A stretch of DNA of 19,917 bases from Pseudomonadota bacterium (GCA_023399465.1 JAEWPB010000017.1:1-19917), one strand, 5' to 3'; positions 1-7,172 are shown, numbered from the stretch's first letter. Notes: generated from the sequence alone by a model not told the origin. A program made the numbers and translations.

Positions 1-20
1 TACCCCTGAGCTACACCCGC
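1..20 (-). tRNA. tRNA 5' end, partial (probably tRNA-Gly)
   Basis: Read on the minus strand, the sequence starts GCGGGTGTAGCTCAGGGGTA. This is a 7-nt acceptor strand followed by TA and the D-arm start GCTCAGGGGTA, as in bacterial tRNAs. The GCGGGTGTAGCTC opening resembles rhizobial tRNA-Gly genes. The anticodon and 3' half lie outside the window, so the amino-acid identity is an inference. Confidence 0.75.
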
Positions 21-288
21 TCATTCAACCTCGGTCCGGGGTAGTCGTTGGACCGTGGTGGCTGCCTTGCGGCGACGGGCGCTATATGGCCTAACCGATT
101 TTCAAATGCAACAGGGAAATGACGGAAATTGCGATAAAAATGCAAAGGCTTCGCCTCCGGCGCCGGAAATGCCGGAAATGCGGGGTTTCCTGTCGTTCCC
201 GTATGATTGCAAAAAGCCGGCGTGGGTCCTATCAGAAGGCGAGCCGCCCGTGAGGCGAGCCGGCAGACCCGCTCAAGACGAGGAATCA
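21..288. other. Intergenic region between the tRNA and the YbaK-type gene
   Basis: This 268-nt stretch separates a leftward tRNA from a rightward gene, so it should hold two promoters. I see no confident -35/-10 pair for either. It carries a 9-nt tandem repeat (GCCGGAAAT twice, 162-179) and a second 9-nt direct repeat (GGCGAGCCG at 238-246 and 254-262) close to the gene start. An open frame continues upstream of 289 to an ATG at 55, but its predicted residues look non-coding and match nothing in the protein family. Confidence 0.5.
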
Positions 289-798
289 ATGACTGAAACT
301 TCTCCGAAAACCCGCGCCGATCTCCTTGGCTTCCTCGATGGTCTCGGCATTTCCCACAAGACGGTGGATCACGAGCCGGTTTTCACCGTTGCCGAATCGG
401 TGGCCTTGCGCGACGAGATCCCGGGCGGGCACACCAAGAACCTGTTCGTGAAGGACAAGAAGGACCAGTACTTCCTGCTGACGGTCGAGGAAAATGCGGT
501 GGTCGACCTCAAGACCGTGCATACGGTCATCGGCGCGGCCAGTCGGGTGTCCTTCGGCAGGCCGGAAAAGCTGATGGAATATCTTGGCGTCATTCCGGGA
601 TCTGTGACGGCGTTCGGAGCGATCAACGACACCGGCAACAACGTTACTTTCATCCTCGACGAGGAATTGATGCGGCATGACCTGATAAACGGTCATCCGC
701 TGTCCAACGACGCCACCACTTCGGTCGGCCGCGACGACCTCGTACGGTTTATCGAAGCAACAGGACACACGCCGCTTGTCTTGAAAGTGACGGCCTGA
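289..798 (+). CDS. YbaK/ProXp-ala-type aminoacyl-tRNA editing deacylase
   Basis: This 169-aa protein belongs to the INS/YbaK editing superfamily, probably the ProXp-ala (PrdX) branch, which hydrolyses Ala-tRNA(Pro) made in error by prolyl-tRNA synthetase. The segment GGHTKNLFVKDKK (about residues 46-58) is the hallmark. Lys50 corresponds to the conserved active-site lysine, and the following strand (YFLLTV) and the GxxxRVSFG motif near residue 90 fit the fold. The ATG at 289 is preceded by AGGA at 281-284 and gives the usual free-standing length of about 165-170 aa. The in-frame ATG at 55 would add 78 residues that look like untranslated leader. It is the first of four same-strand genes connected with translation and protein quality control. 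The exact mischarged tRNA substrate is inferred from family only. Confidence 0.9.
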   Translation: MTETSPKTRADLLGFLDGLGISHKTVDHEPVFTVAESVALRDEIPGGHTKNLFVKDKKDQYFLLTVEENAVVDLKTVHTVIGAASRVSFGRPEKLMEYLGVIPGSVTAFGAINDTGNNVTFILDEELMRHDLINGHPLSNDATTSVGRDDLVRFIEATGHTPLVLKVTA

Positions 799-846
799 CA
801 TACGATGTATGCGATCTACCAGCGAGCGTGACAGGCGGAGGCATCC

Positions 847-1806
847 ATGAACGGCAGCGACAATCCCTACAGCGGCGCATTCGGCGGCCAAATGACGGCC
901 TCGGCCAACCTCAACGGCGCGACTGCGGGCGCCCTCGTCAAGGATACGACGACTGCCGGCTTCAGCAGCGACGTTCTCGAGGAATCGCGCAACCAGCCGG
1001 TGCTGGTCGATTTCTGGGCGCCGTGGTGCGGCCCGTGCAAGCAGCTGACCCCGATCATCGAGAAGGCGGTCAACGACGCCGGCGGCCGGGTCAAGCTCGT
1101 CAAGATGAACATCGACGACCATCCGTCGATTGCCGGACAGTTGGGCATCCAGTCGATCCCGGCGGTCATCGCCTTTGCCAATGGTCGCCCGGTGGACGGC
1201 TTCATGGGCGCGCTGCCGGATAGCCAGGTTCGCGAGTTCATCGACAAGGTTGCAGGCCCCGCAGGGGCGGATCAGGCGGCCGAGATCGCCAAGGTGCTGG
1301 AAGAGGCGCGCGGCCTGTTCGACAGCGGCGACATCAACGGCGCCGGCCAGCTCTACGGTGCGGTGCTGCAGGCCGATCCGGAAAACGCCAAGGCGCTTGC
1401 CGGCATTGCTCAGTGCATGATCGCTGCCGGCCAGCATGACCGCGCCCGCGAGGCGCTGACCGATCTGCCCGAGGATATCGCCAAGGATGCCGACATCCAG
1501 GCGGCGCTGAAGAAGATCGAACAGATCGACGAGGCCCGCAAGCTCGGTGATCCCGCAGCGCTCGAGCACGAGCTTGCGGTCGATCCCGACAATCACGCAG
1601 CGCGCCTGAGCCTCGCCAAGATCCTCAACGTCGAGGGCAAGCGCGACGAGGCGGCCGAGCAGCTGCTGACGATCATGAAGCGCGATCGCACCTTCGATGA
1701 CGACGGCGCGCGCCGCCAGTTGGTGCAGTTCTTCGAGGTCTGGGGCCCGAAGGATCCGGCAACGATTGCGGCACGCCGCAAGCTTTCCTCGATCCTGTTT
1801 TCTTGA
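847..1806 (+). CDS. cnoX: CnoX-like thioredoxin-TPR protein (chaperedoxin)
   Basis: This 319-aa protein has an N-terminal thioredoxin fold (about residues 30-135) and a C-terminal TPR-like helical region (about 140-319). The thioredoxin active site is complete: WCGPCK with Cys61 and Cys64, and the cis-proline in SIPAV (Pro105). The layout matches CnoX/YbbN chaperedoxins, which hold unfolded proteins and protect them from over-oxidation under bleach or heat stress. E. coli CnoX lacks a working CxxC, whereas alphaproteobacterial members such as that of Caulobacter retain one, as here. GGAGG at 837-841 lies 5 nt before the ATG. The first 30 residues are polar and probably disordered. A generic thioredoxin-family name is the cautious alternative. 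It sits 48 nt after the deacylase gene. Confidence 0.9.
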   Translation: MNGSDNPYSGAFGGQMTASANLNGATAGALVKDTTTAGFSSDVLEESRNQPVLVDFWAPWCGPCKQLTPIIEKAVNDAGGRVKLVKMNIDDHPSIAGQLGIQSIPAVIAFANGRPVDGFMGALPDSQVREFIDKVAGPAGADQAAEIAKVLEEARGLFDSGDINGAGQLYGAVLQADPENAKALAGIAQCMIAAGQHDRAREALTDLPEDIAKDADIQAALKKIEQIDEARKLGDPAALEHELAVDPDNHAARLSLAKILNVEGKRDEAAEQLLTIMKRDRTFDDDGARRQLVQFFEVWGPKDPATIAARRKLSSILFS

Positions 1807-1917
1807 TCCTGATGGTGTCTTCCGGTCTTGTGTTTTCCGCCGGAGGCACCACATTAACCGCATCGGTACAGCGGTCGTGCTGCCCGAGGGGGAGATTTTG
1901 ATACAGGACGCGCCCTC

Positions 1918-2598
1918 ATGCATGTGGGAAATGCAAGATATCTGAAACAGGACGATCTTCCTGAGACAATCCCAGTCTTTCCGTTATCGGGCGCTCTCCT
2001 GCTGCCGGGCGGGCAATTGCCGCTGAATATTTTCGAGCCGCGCTACCTGCAGATGTTCGATGAGGCGCTGGCCGGCAATCGGCTGATCGGCATGGTGCAG
2101 CCCGCACTTGCTGGGCGCGAGGCCGCGACCGAAGGCGGTGACCGGCAAGCGCTTTGCCAGGTCGGATGCCTGGGGCGTATTACCTCGATCGCCGAGACCG
2201 GCGATGGCCGCTACATCACGGCGCTTACCGGCGTCTGCCGCTTCAGGCTGATTTCTGAAACCACCGTCGGTCAGCCCTACCGCACGTTTCGCATGGTGCC
2301 ATTCATAGCCGACCTAGCCTCGGCCGAGGAGGAGCATACGATCGATCGCGCGGCGCTGCTCGCCGCCTTCCGCGCATATCTCCAAGCCAACAAGCTCGAA
2401 GCCGACTGGGAAAGCGTCGAACGCGCCAGCAACATGACGCTGGTCAATTCTCTGGCGATGATGTCGCCGTTCGGGCCGGCGGAAAAGCAGGCGCTGCTTG
2501 AAGCCCCGGACCTGAAGACGCGGGCGGAAACGCTGATCGCCATCACGGAGATCGTGCTGGCCCGTGCCTTTGGCGATTCCGACAGCGTGATGCAGTAG
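1918..2598 (+). CDS. Stand-alone Lon substrate-binding (LON N-terminal) domain protein
   Basis: This 226-aa cytosolic protein consists of the LON N-terminal domain alone, with no AAA+ ATPase or Ser-Lys protease part. The signature PVFPLSGALLLPGGQLPLNI followed by FEPRYLQMF (about residues 18-46) is diagnostic of the family. The CxxGCLGRI segment near residue 80 belongs to the second half of the beta fold. Such proteins are common in alphaproteobacteria, and their role is unknown; an adaptor or substrate-binding role in proteolysis is often assumed. The ATG at 1918 has only a weak upstream purine tract (about 1886-1894), but the N-terminus MHVGNARY fits the family. It lies 111 nt after cnoX and 17 nt before the Trm112-like gene, with which it is probably co-transcribed. 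Confidence 0.88.
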   Translation: MHVGNARYLKQDDLPETIPVFPLSGALLLPGGQLPLNIFEPRYLQMFDEALAGNRLIGMVQPALAGREAATEGGDRQALCQVGCLGRITSIAETGDGRYITALTGVCRFRLISETTVGQPYRTFRMVPFIADLASAEEEHTIDRAALLAAFRAYLQANKLEADWESVERASNMTLVNSLAMMSPFGPAEKQALLEAPDLKTRAETLIAITEIVLARAFGDSDSVMQ

Positions 2599-2615
2599 CG
2601 AACGGAACGGGCGCC

Positions 2616-2810
2616 ATGGACGAGAAGATCAGCAAGGTCGATCCGAAACTGCTCGAACTTTTGACCTGTCCGCTGACCAAGGGCCACCTCACCTACGATC
2701 GCGAGCGCAACGAACTGGTGTCGGAGCGGGCGCGGCTCGCCTATCCCATCCGGGACGGAATTCCGATCATGCTGGTCTCCGAAGCACGCAAGCTCGAAGA
2801 CCCCATCTAG
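2616..2810 (+). CDS. Trm112/UPF0434 family small protein
   Basis: This 64-aa protein matches the YcaR/UPF0434 (Trm112-like) family over its whole length. LLELLTCPLTKGHL at the N-terminal side and AYPIRDGIPIML near the C-terminus are the family landmarks. Eukaryotic and archaeal Trm112 are small zinc-ribbon partners of tRNA, rRNA and release-factor methyltransferases; the bacterial role is not settled. In this copy only one cysteine (Cys18) is present where many homologues have CPxC and further cysteines, so classical zinc binding is unlikely. It starts 17 nt after the Lon-domain gene and ends 27 nt before the convergent monooxygenase. Confidence 0.9.
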   Translation: MDEKISKVDPKLLELLTCPLTKGHLTYDRERNELVSERARLAYPIRDGIPIMLVSEARKLEDPI

Positions 2811-2837
2811 AACGCTTCCCTTTTCATCTTGTGCCGG

Positions 2838-4052
2838 TCAGATCGGGTGCCCTTCCAGCAGGCGTGGATTGGCTGGATTGGCAGTGCCTGCGGCCTGGCC
2901 GATGAAATAGGACTTCAATCCCGGCAGGCGATCCACGAGGCCGAGACCGATATCGCGGGCAATGCGAATCGGTCCGATGTCGTTGGAAAACAGCCGGTTC
3001 AGTACATCGGTGGTAACGCCCATGCGGAAGGTGTCGAAGCGCCGCCAGGTTTCGTAGCGCTCGAGGATGTTGAGTGAGCCGATGTCGAGGCCGAGCCGGT
3101 CCGCTTCAACGATGGTTTCGGCCAGCGCGGCGACGTCCTTGAAGCCGAGATTGAGGCCCTGGCCGGAAATCGGGTGAATGCCGTGGGCGGCGTCGCCGGC
3201 GAGTGCGAAGCGCGGCGCCACGAAGGCGCGGGCCAGCGTCAACCCCAGCGGAAAGGCGCGACGGTCGGAAACGACTTTGAGCGCGCCGAGCTGGTGGCCG
3301 AAGCGGCGTTCCAGTTCTTCCTCGAACACGAGATCATTGGATGCGACCAGCCGGTTGGCGTCCTCGGTGCGCTCCGTCCAGACCAGCGAGGAACGGTTGT
3401 TCTTCAGCGGCAGGGTGGCGAACGGGCCGGCCGGAAGGAAGTGCTCCTCGGCGGTGCCTTCGTGCGGGCGCTCGTGCTCGACCGTGGTCACGATGCCGGA
3501 CTGTCCGTAGTCCCAGGTAACCGTCTTGATGCCGGCCATGTCGCGCAGTTTCGAACGCACGCCGTCGCAGGCGACGAGCAGGCGCGCCTCGACGGTGCTG
3601 TCGTCGGAAAGGCTGACTGACACCGACGCCTCGCCCGTTGTGAATGCGGTTGCACTGACGCCGTTGCGCAGTTCGATGCCGAGCTTGCGGCTGGCCTCGA
3701 GCAGCGCGCCGACCATCACCACGTTCGGCACCATGTGGGCAAAGGGCTTGCCGTCGCTCGCCGCGCCGTCGAAGGTGAGAAAGACCGGGCGCACCGGATC
3801 GGCGGTTCGCGAATCGGTGATGACCATCCGGTTGATCGGCTGTGCCTCGGGCAGGATGCTGTCCCAGACGCCGAGTACGTCAAGCATCTGCGATGCGGCG
3901 GCGATGATGGCCGACGCGCGGCCGTCCTTTTTCCAGGCATGCTCGGGTGCGGCCTCGATGACCATGATCTCGAGGTGCGGCGCCGCCTGCTTGACGGCGA
4001 CGGCCACTGCAAGCCCCACATAGCCGCCACCCACCACCAGCATGTCCATCAT
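2838..4052 (-). CDS. UbiH/UbiF/COQ6-family FAD-dependent hydroxylase (ubiquinone biosynthesis)
   Basis: This 404-aa class A flavoprotein monooxygenase would hydroxylate the aromatic ring of ubiquinone precursors using FAD and O2. The N-terminal dinucleotide-binding segment is LVVGGGYVGLAVA (residues 5-17). The DG motif (VACDGVRSKLR) lies near the middle, and the C-terminal FAD signature GDAAHGIHPISGQGLNLGF is complete. I chose the ATG at 4052 (MMDMLVVGGG) because it places the Rossmann strand at the very N-terminus as in homologues, with a GGAGCGGGG tract just upstream. The frame stays open for another 306 codons upstream, but that part overlaps tesB in antisense and has no family features. 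Which ring position it hydroxylates (UbiH, UbiF, UbiI or UbiL type) cannot be told from the sequence. It is divergent from tesB. Confidence 0.9.
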   Translation of the reverse strand: MMDMLVVGGGYVGLAVAVAVKQAAPHLEIMVIEAAPEHAWKKDGRASAIIAAASQMLDVLGVWDSILPEAQPINRMVITDSRTADPVRPVFLTFDGAASDGKPFAHMVPNVVMVGALLEASRKLGIELRNGVSATAFTTGEASVSVSLSDDSTVEARLLVACDGVRSKLRDMAGIKTVTWDYGQSGIVTTVEHERPHEGTAEEHFLPAGPFATLPLKNNRSSLVWTERTEDANRLVASNDLVFEEELERRFGHQLGALKVVSDRRAFPLGLTLARAFVAPRFALAGDAAHGIHPISGQGLNLGFKDVAALAETIVEADRLGLDIGSLNILERYETWRRFDTFRMGVTTDVLNRLFSNDIGPIRIARDIGLGLVDRLPGLKSYFIGQAAGTANPANPRLLEGHPI

Positions 4053-4130
4053 TGCCCCGCTCCGCTCTACACTTGAGAATATGTGGCCTTCTATATAGAT
4101 GATCGGTCGTTGTCTTCCTACCGCCGGAGC

Positions 4131-5027
4131 ATGTCTAAAATGTCGCGATCCAATGCACAGCCATCCGCCATGGAGAACCTGATTGCCATCCTCGATCTCG
4201 AGGCGCTGGAGGAGAACCTCTTCCGCGGCAACAGTCCGCAGGTCGGCTGGCAGCGTGTGTTCGGCGGGCAGGTGATCGGGCAGGCGCTGATGGCGGCGCA
4301 GCGCTGCGTCGATCCCGATCGCTACGTGCACTCGCTGCATGCCTATTTCCTGCGTCCGGGCGATCCCGCTATCCCGATCATCTATCTCGTCGATCGCATG
4401 CGTGACGGCTCCAGCTTCGCGACCCGGCGGGTCACCGCGATCCAGCATGGCGAGCCGATCCTGAGCATGTCTGCCTCCTTCCAGGTGGAGGAGCCGGGCT
4501 TCGACCACCAGATCGAAATGCCGGCGGTCAAGCAGCCGGAGGAGTTGCTCGACGAAGAGAGCCTCAAGCAGTTCTATCTGCTGCACGCATCCGAGGCGGT
4601 GCGGCGCTACTGGTCCCGCGAGCGGCCGATCGAGCTTCGCCCGACCTCGCTTACTCACTACATCTCGCCGGAAAAACTCGATCCGCAGCAGGATATCTGG
4701 GTTCGGGCGACGGGACCGGTGCCGCCGGAACGGCACTTCCAGGCCGCCGTGCTTGCCTATCTCTCCGACATGACGCTTCTCGATACCTCGCTCTATGCGC
4801 ACGGCACCTCGATCTTCGACCAGAGCCTGCAGGTCGCCAGCATCGATCACGCCATGTGGTTCCATCGCCCCTGCACGCTCGACGACTGGCTGCTCTACAC
4901 CCAGGACAGTCCGAGTGCCTTCGGTGCGCGCGGCATGAACCGTGGCAACCTGTTCACCCGCTCCGGACAACTGGTTGCGTCCGTGGCGCAGGAAGGGTTG
5001 ATCCGCCGCAAGAAGGTTGTCGCCTAA
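4131..5027 (+). CDS. tesB: Acyl-CoA thioesterase II
   Basis: This 298-aa double hot-dog thioesterase hydrolyses acyl-CoA to free fatty acid and CoA. The N-terminal hot-dog holds GWQRVFGGQVIGQAL and HSLHAYFLRPGD. The second holds LAYLSDMTLLDTSL with the conserved aspartate, HAMWFHRP, and near the end GNLFTRSGQLVASVAQEG with the catalytic glutamine in AQEG. The usual length is 285-295 aa. The start is ambiguous. ATG 4131 lies only 2 nt after GGAG (4125-4128), ATG 4140 is better spaced (11 nt), and an ATG at 4170 gives MENL. The in-frame ATG at 4083 is upstream of the ribosome-binding site and unlikely. It is divergent from the monooxygenase and is followed by a small inverted repeat over its stop codon. 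Confidence 0.92.
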   Translation: MSKMSRSNAQPSAMENLIAILDLEALEENLFRGNSPQVGWQRVFGGQVIGQALMAAQRCVDPDRYVHSLHAYFLRPGDPAIPIIYLVDRMRDGSSFATRRVTAIQHGEPILSMSASFQVEEPGFDHQIEMPAVKQPEELLDEESLKQFYLLHASEAVRRYWSRERPIELRPTSLTHYISPEKLDPQQDIWVRATGPVPPERHFQAAVLAYLSDMTLLDTSLYAHGTSIFDQSLQVASIDHAMWFHRPCTLDDWLLYTQDSPSAFGARGMNRGNLFTRSGQLVASVAQEGLIRRKKVVA

Positions 5028-5036
5028 AAAATAGGC
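5022..5036 (+). terminator. Weak inverted repeat at the tesB stop
   Basis: GCCTA-AAAAA-TAGGC forms a 5-bp stem with a 5-nt loop that overlaps the TAA stop codon of tesB. No T-tract follows, so it is at best a weak terminator or a 3'-end stabilising hairpin. Confidence 0.25.
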
Positions 5037-5151
5037 ACTAGAAAATCACTGCTTATATTTCGCCCAATTGTTAACGGGCGCGTTGCCTGATTTTTCGGCG
5101 ACATCACATATAATATAAACATATCAATAAGTTATGGCGCCAATTCGAATC

Positions 5152-5166
5152 TGGCACGCCCTTTGA
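5152..5166 (+). promoter_or_regulatory. Sigma-54 (RpoN) promoter of glnK-amtB
   Basis: TGGCAC-GCCCT-TTGA matches the -24/-12 consensus TGGCAC-N5-TTGC except for A in place of the final C. The GG at 5153-5154 and the G of the -12 element at 5165 have the required 10-nt spacing. It lies about 90 nt upstream of the glnK start, and glnK-amtB operons are classic NtrC/sigma-54 targets, so position and context agree. Transcription would start near 5177. The block 5100-5130 just upstream is very AT-rich, as expected for DNA bending between enhancer and promoter. Confidence 0.75.
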
Positions 5167-5255
5167 ATGGTAAGCGGCAGTCGCTGCTCAAAGTCTACCA
5201 GCGGCAAAGTGAATTTCGGCTCGCCGCCAAGGACCAACAAAGGATGGGAGACCAG

Positions 5256-5594
5256 ATGAAAATTGTGATGGCCATTATCAAGCCGTTCAAGCTGGACGAG
5301 GTTCGTGAAGCCCTGACAGCGCTCGGCATCCAGGGCCTGACCGTGACCGAAGTGAAGGGCTACGGACGCCAGAAGGGGCATACGGAAATCTACCGCGGCA
5401 CCGAATATGCGGTGAGCTTTCTGCCGAAACTGAAGATCGAGATCGCCGTTGCGACCGACCTCGCCGACAAGGCTGTCGAAGCAATCGCTGCTGCCGCCAA
5501 GACCGGCCAGATCGGCGACGGCAAGATCTTCGTCTACTCGATCGACCACGCTGTCCGCATCCGCACGGGCGAAACCGATTCCGAAGCGCTGTAA
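5256..5594 (+). CDS. glnK: Nitrogen regulatory PII protein GlnK
   Basis: This 112-aa PII signal protein forms trimers that sense 2-oxoglutarate and ATP/ADP, are uridylylated by GlnD, and block the AmtB channel when nitrogen is plentiful. The length is exactly that of the family. The T-loop holds the uridylylation site Tyr51 in YRGTEYAVSFLPK, and the second PII signature TGQIGDGKIFV is intact. The start ATG 5256 is preceded by GGGAG at 5246-5250. The frame can be extended to a TTG at 5163, but that lies within the sigma-54 promoter and cannot be translated from it. Location 29 nt before amtB identifies it as GlnK rather than the glnA-linked GlnB. Expression is probably NtrC-dependent under nitrogen limitation. 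Confidence 0.97.
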   Translation: MKIVMAIIKPFKLDEVREALTALGIQGLTVTEVKGYGRQKGHTEIYRGTEYAVSFLPKLKIEIAVATDLADKAVEAIAAAAKTGQIGDGKIFVYSIDHAVRIRTGETDSEAL

Positions 5595-5623
5595 GCAAAC
5601 GGCAGATCAGGGAGCAATCTTAT

Positions 5624-6982
5624 ATGTCGTCTAACTCCATCATCAACACACTGACCCGCGCAGGCGCCGCGGCTGCGGCCTTCCTGGCCCCCGCCATCGC
5701 TTTCGCGCAGGAAGCAACCGAAGCTGCTGCTGCCGCCGCGCCGGAAGCGGTTCCGACCATCGATTCGGGCGATACCGCCTGGATGCTCGTCTCCACCGTC
5801 CTCGTTCTCTTCATGATCCTGCCCGGCCTTGCGCTGTTTTACGGCGGCCTCGTTCGCAGCAAGAACATGCTGTCGGTCCTGATGCAGTGCCTGGTCGTTA
5901 CCAGCGTCATCATGATCATCTGGGTCGTCTACGGCTACAGCCTTGCCTTCTCCAACGGTGGCGGCCTCAACACCTTCGTCGGCGGCTTCGAGAAGCTGTT
6001 CCTTGCCGGCGTCTCGCCTGACAGCATTTCCGGCAGCATTCCGGAATATGTCTTCATCGCCTTCCAGATGACCTTCGCCTGCATCACGCCGGCGCTCATC
6101 GTCGGCGCCTTCGCGGAACGCATCAAGTTCTCCGCGGTCATCCTGTTCACCGCCCTGTGGGTGACCTTCGTCTACTTCCCGATCGCGCACATGGTCTGGT
6201 CCGGCGACGGCGCCCTCATCTGGGACTGGGGTGCACTTGACTTCGCAGGCGGCACGGTCGTTCACATCAACGCCGGTATCGCTGGTCTCGTCGGTGCGAT
6301 CATGGTTGGCAAGCGTACCGGCTACGGCAAGGACATGATGGCTCCGCACTCCATGACCCTCACCATGGTCGGCGCCTGCATGCTCTGGGTTGGCTGGTTC
6401 GGCTTCAACGCCGGTTCGGCCGCCGCTGCCAACGGCAGCGCAGGTCTCGCCATGATCAACACCTTCACCGCAACTGCCGGTGCTGTCGTTGCCTGGTGCG
6501 TGATCGAAAGCTTCACCCGTGGCAAGGCCTCGATGCTCGGTGCGGTTTCGGGCGTCATCGCCGGCCTCGTCGCCGTCACCCCGGCTGCAGGCTCGGTTGG
6601 CCCGATCGGCGCGATCTTCCTCGGTGCAATCGCTTCGGCCTTCTGCTACTTCGGCGTCTCCGTCATCAAGAATAAGTTCGGCTATGACGATACCGCTGAC
6701 GTCTTCGGCGTTCACGGCATCGGCGGCATCGTCGGCGCAATCGGCACCGGCGTCTTCGCCTCGGCTTCGCTCGGCGGCGTCGGCTATGCCGAAGGCGTCA
6801 CCATGGGTGGCCAGGTCTGGGTCCAGTTCATCTCGGTCATCTTCACCATCGTATGGTGCGGCGTGATCTCGGTGATCCTCTACAAGATCGTCGACGCAAT
6901 CGTCGGTCTGCGCGTCCCGGTCGAAGCCGAGCGCGAAGGTCTCGACCTTTCGTCCCACGGCGAAGCAGCCTACCACTCCTGA
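5624..6982 (+). CDS. amtB: Ammonium transporter AmtB
   Basis: This 452-aa inner-membrane ammonium channel is of the Amt/Mep/Rh family. Residues 1-28 look like a cleavable signal peptide ending AIAFA-Q, followed by an Ala/Glu-rich periplasmic stretch and about eleven membrane helices beginning at TAWMLVSTVLVLFMILPGLA. FYGGLVRSKN, the pore histidine in PIAHMVW, the Amt signature around DFAGGTVVHINAGIAGLVGA, and the second pore histidine in FGVHGIGGIVGAIGTGVF are all present. AGGGAG at 5609-5614 lies 9 nt before the ATG. It is co-transcribed with glnK, whose product plugs the channel through its T-loop. A strong terminator follows 76 nt downstream of the stop. Confidence 0.97.
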   Translation: MSSNSIINTLTRAGAAAAAFLAPAIAFAQEATEAAAAAAPEAVPTIDSGDTAWMLVSTVLVLFMILPGLALFYGGLVRSKNMLSVLMQCLVVTSVIMIIWVVYGYSLAFSNGGGLNTFVGGFEKLFLAGVSPDSISGSIPEYVFIAFQMTFACITPALIVGAFAERIKFSAVILFTALWVTFVYFPIAHMVWSGDGALIWDWGALDFAGGTVVHINAGIAGLVGAIMVGKRTGYGKDMMAPHSMTLTMVGACMLWVGWFGFNAGSAAAANGSAGLAMINTFTATAGAVVAWCVIESFTRGKASMLGAVSGVIAGLVAVTPAAGSVGPIGAIFLGAIASAFCYFGVSVIKNKFGYDDTADVFGVHGIGGIVGAIGTGVFASASLGGVGYAEGVTMGGQVWVQFISVIFTIVWCGVISVILYKIVDAIVGLRVPVEAEREGLDLSSHGEAAYHS

Positions 6983-7058
6983 TCAAGTTGCGGTGCCGGC
7001 CGGGGAGCCGGTGCCGCTTACAGTCCCGTCGCGTCCGGTTTACACCGGTCGCACGTTT

Positions 7059-7087
7059 GACCCGAGCCGCAAGGTTCGGGTCTTTTT
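7059..7087 (+). terminator. Intrinsic terminator of glnK-amtB
   Basis: GACCCGAGCC, then GCAA, then GGTTCGGGTC form a 10-bp stem with one G-T wobble, closed by a GNRA-type GCAA tetraloop and followed by TTTTT (7083-7087). It is placed 76 nt after the amtB stop and separates the nitrogen operon from ftsK. Confidence 0.9.
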
Positions 7088-7153
7088 CATTTGCGGCCAT
7101 GCTTCGGTCGCAAGCTTGGGGCCCAACGGCTTCATCCCGGGCAATCCGGGCAT

Positions 7154-7172
7154 GGTTAATGTCGCATTAACC
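7154..7172 (+). promoter_or_regulatory. CtrA-type box upstream of ftsK
   Basis: The sequence GGTTAATG-TCG-CATTAACC is a perfect palindrome with 8-bp arms. Within it, TTAA (7156-7159), 7 nt and TTAAC (7167-7171) match exactly the alphaproteobacterial CtrA consensus TTAA-N7-TTAAC. It lies about 95 nt upstream of the likely ftsK start. A GANTC site (GAATC, 7203-7207), the target of the cell-cycle methyltransferase CcrM, lies between the box and the gene. Binding by CtrA is an inference from the motif. Confidence 0.6.

Noticed and set aside
1854..1859. TTAACC half-site before the Lon-domain gene as a CtrA box
   Set aside because: No second TTAA at the required spacing.
286..1923. 545-codon open frame on the minus strand
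   Set aside because: Antisense to the deacylase and cnoX genes, which have clear families. The predicted protein is Arg/Asp/His-rich with no domain, as expected for a mirror of high-GC coding DNA.
4053..4970. Upstream extension of the UbiH-family frame (306 codons)
   Set aside because: It is antisense to tesB, has no family features, and the flavoprotein begins properly at MMDMLVVGGG.
5163..5255. TTG-initiated N-terminal extension of glnK
   Set aside because: It starts within the sigma-54 -12 element and so upstream of the transcription start; PII proteins are 112 aa from ATG 5256.
5534..6976. 480-codon open frame on the minus strand, very Asp/Glu/Gly-rich
   Set aside because: Antisense to amtB; composition is that of a complement of membrane-protein codons.
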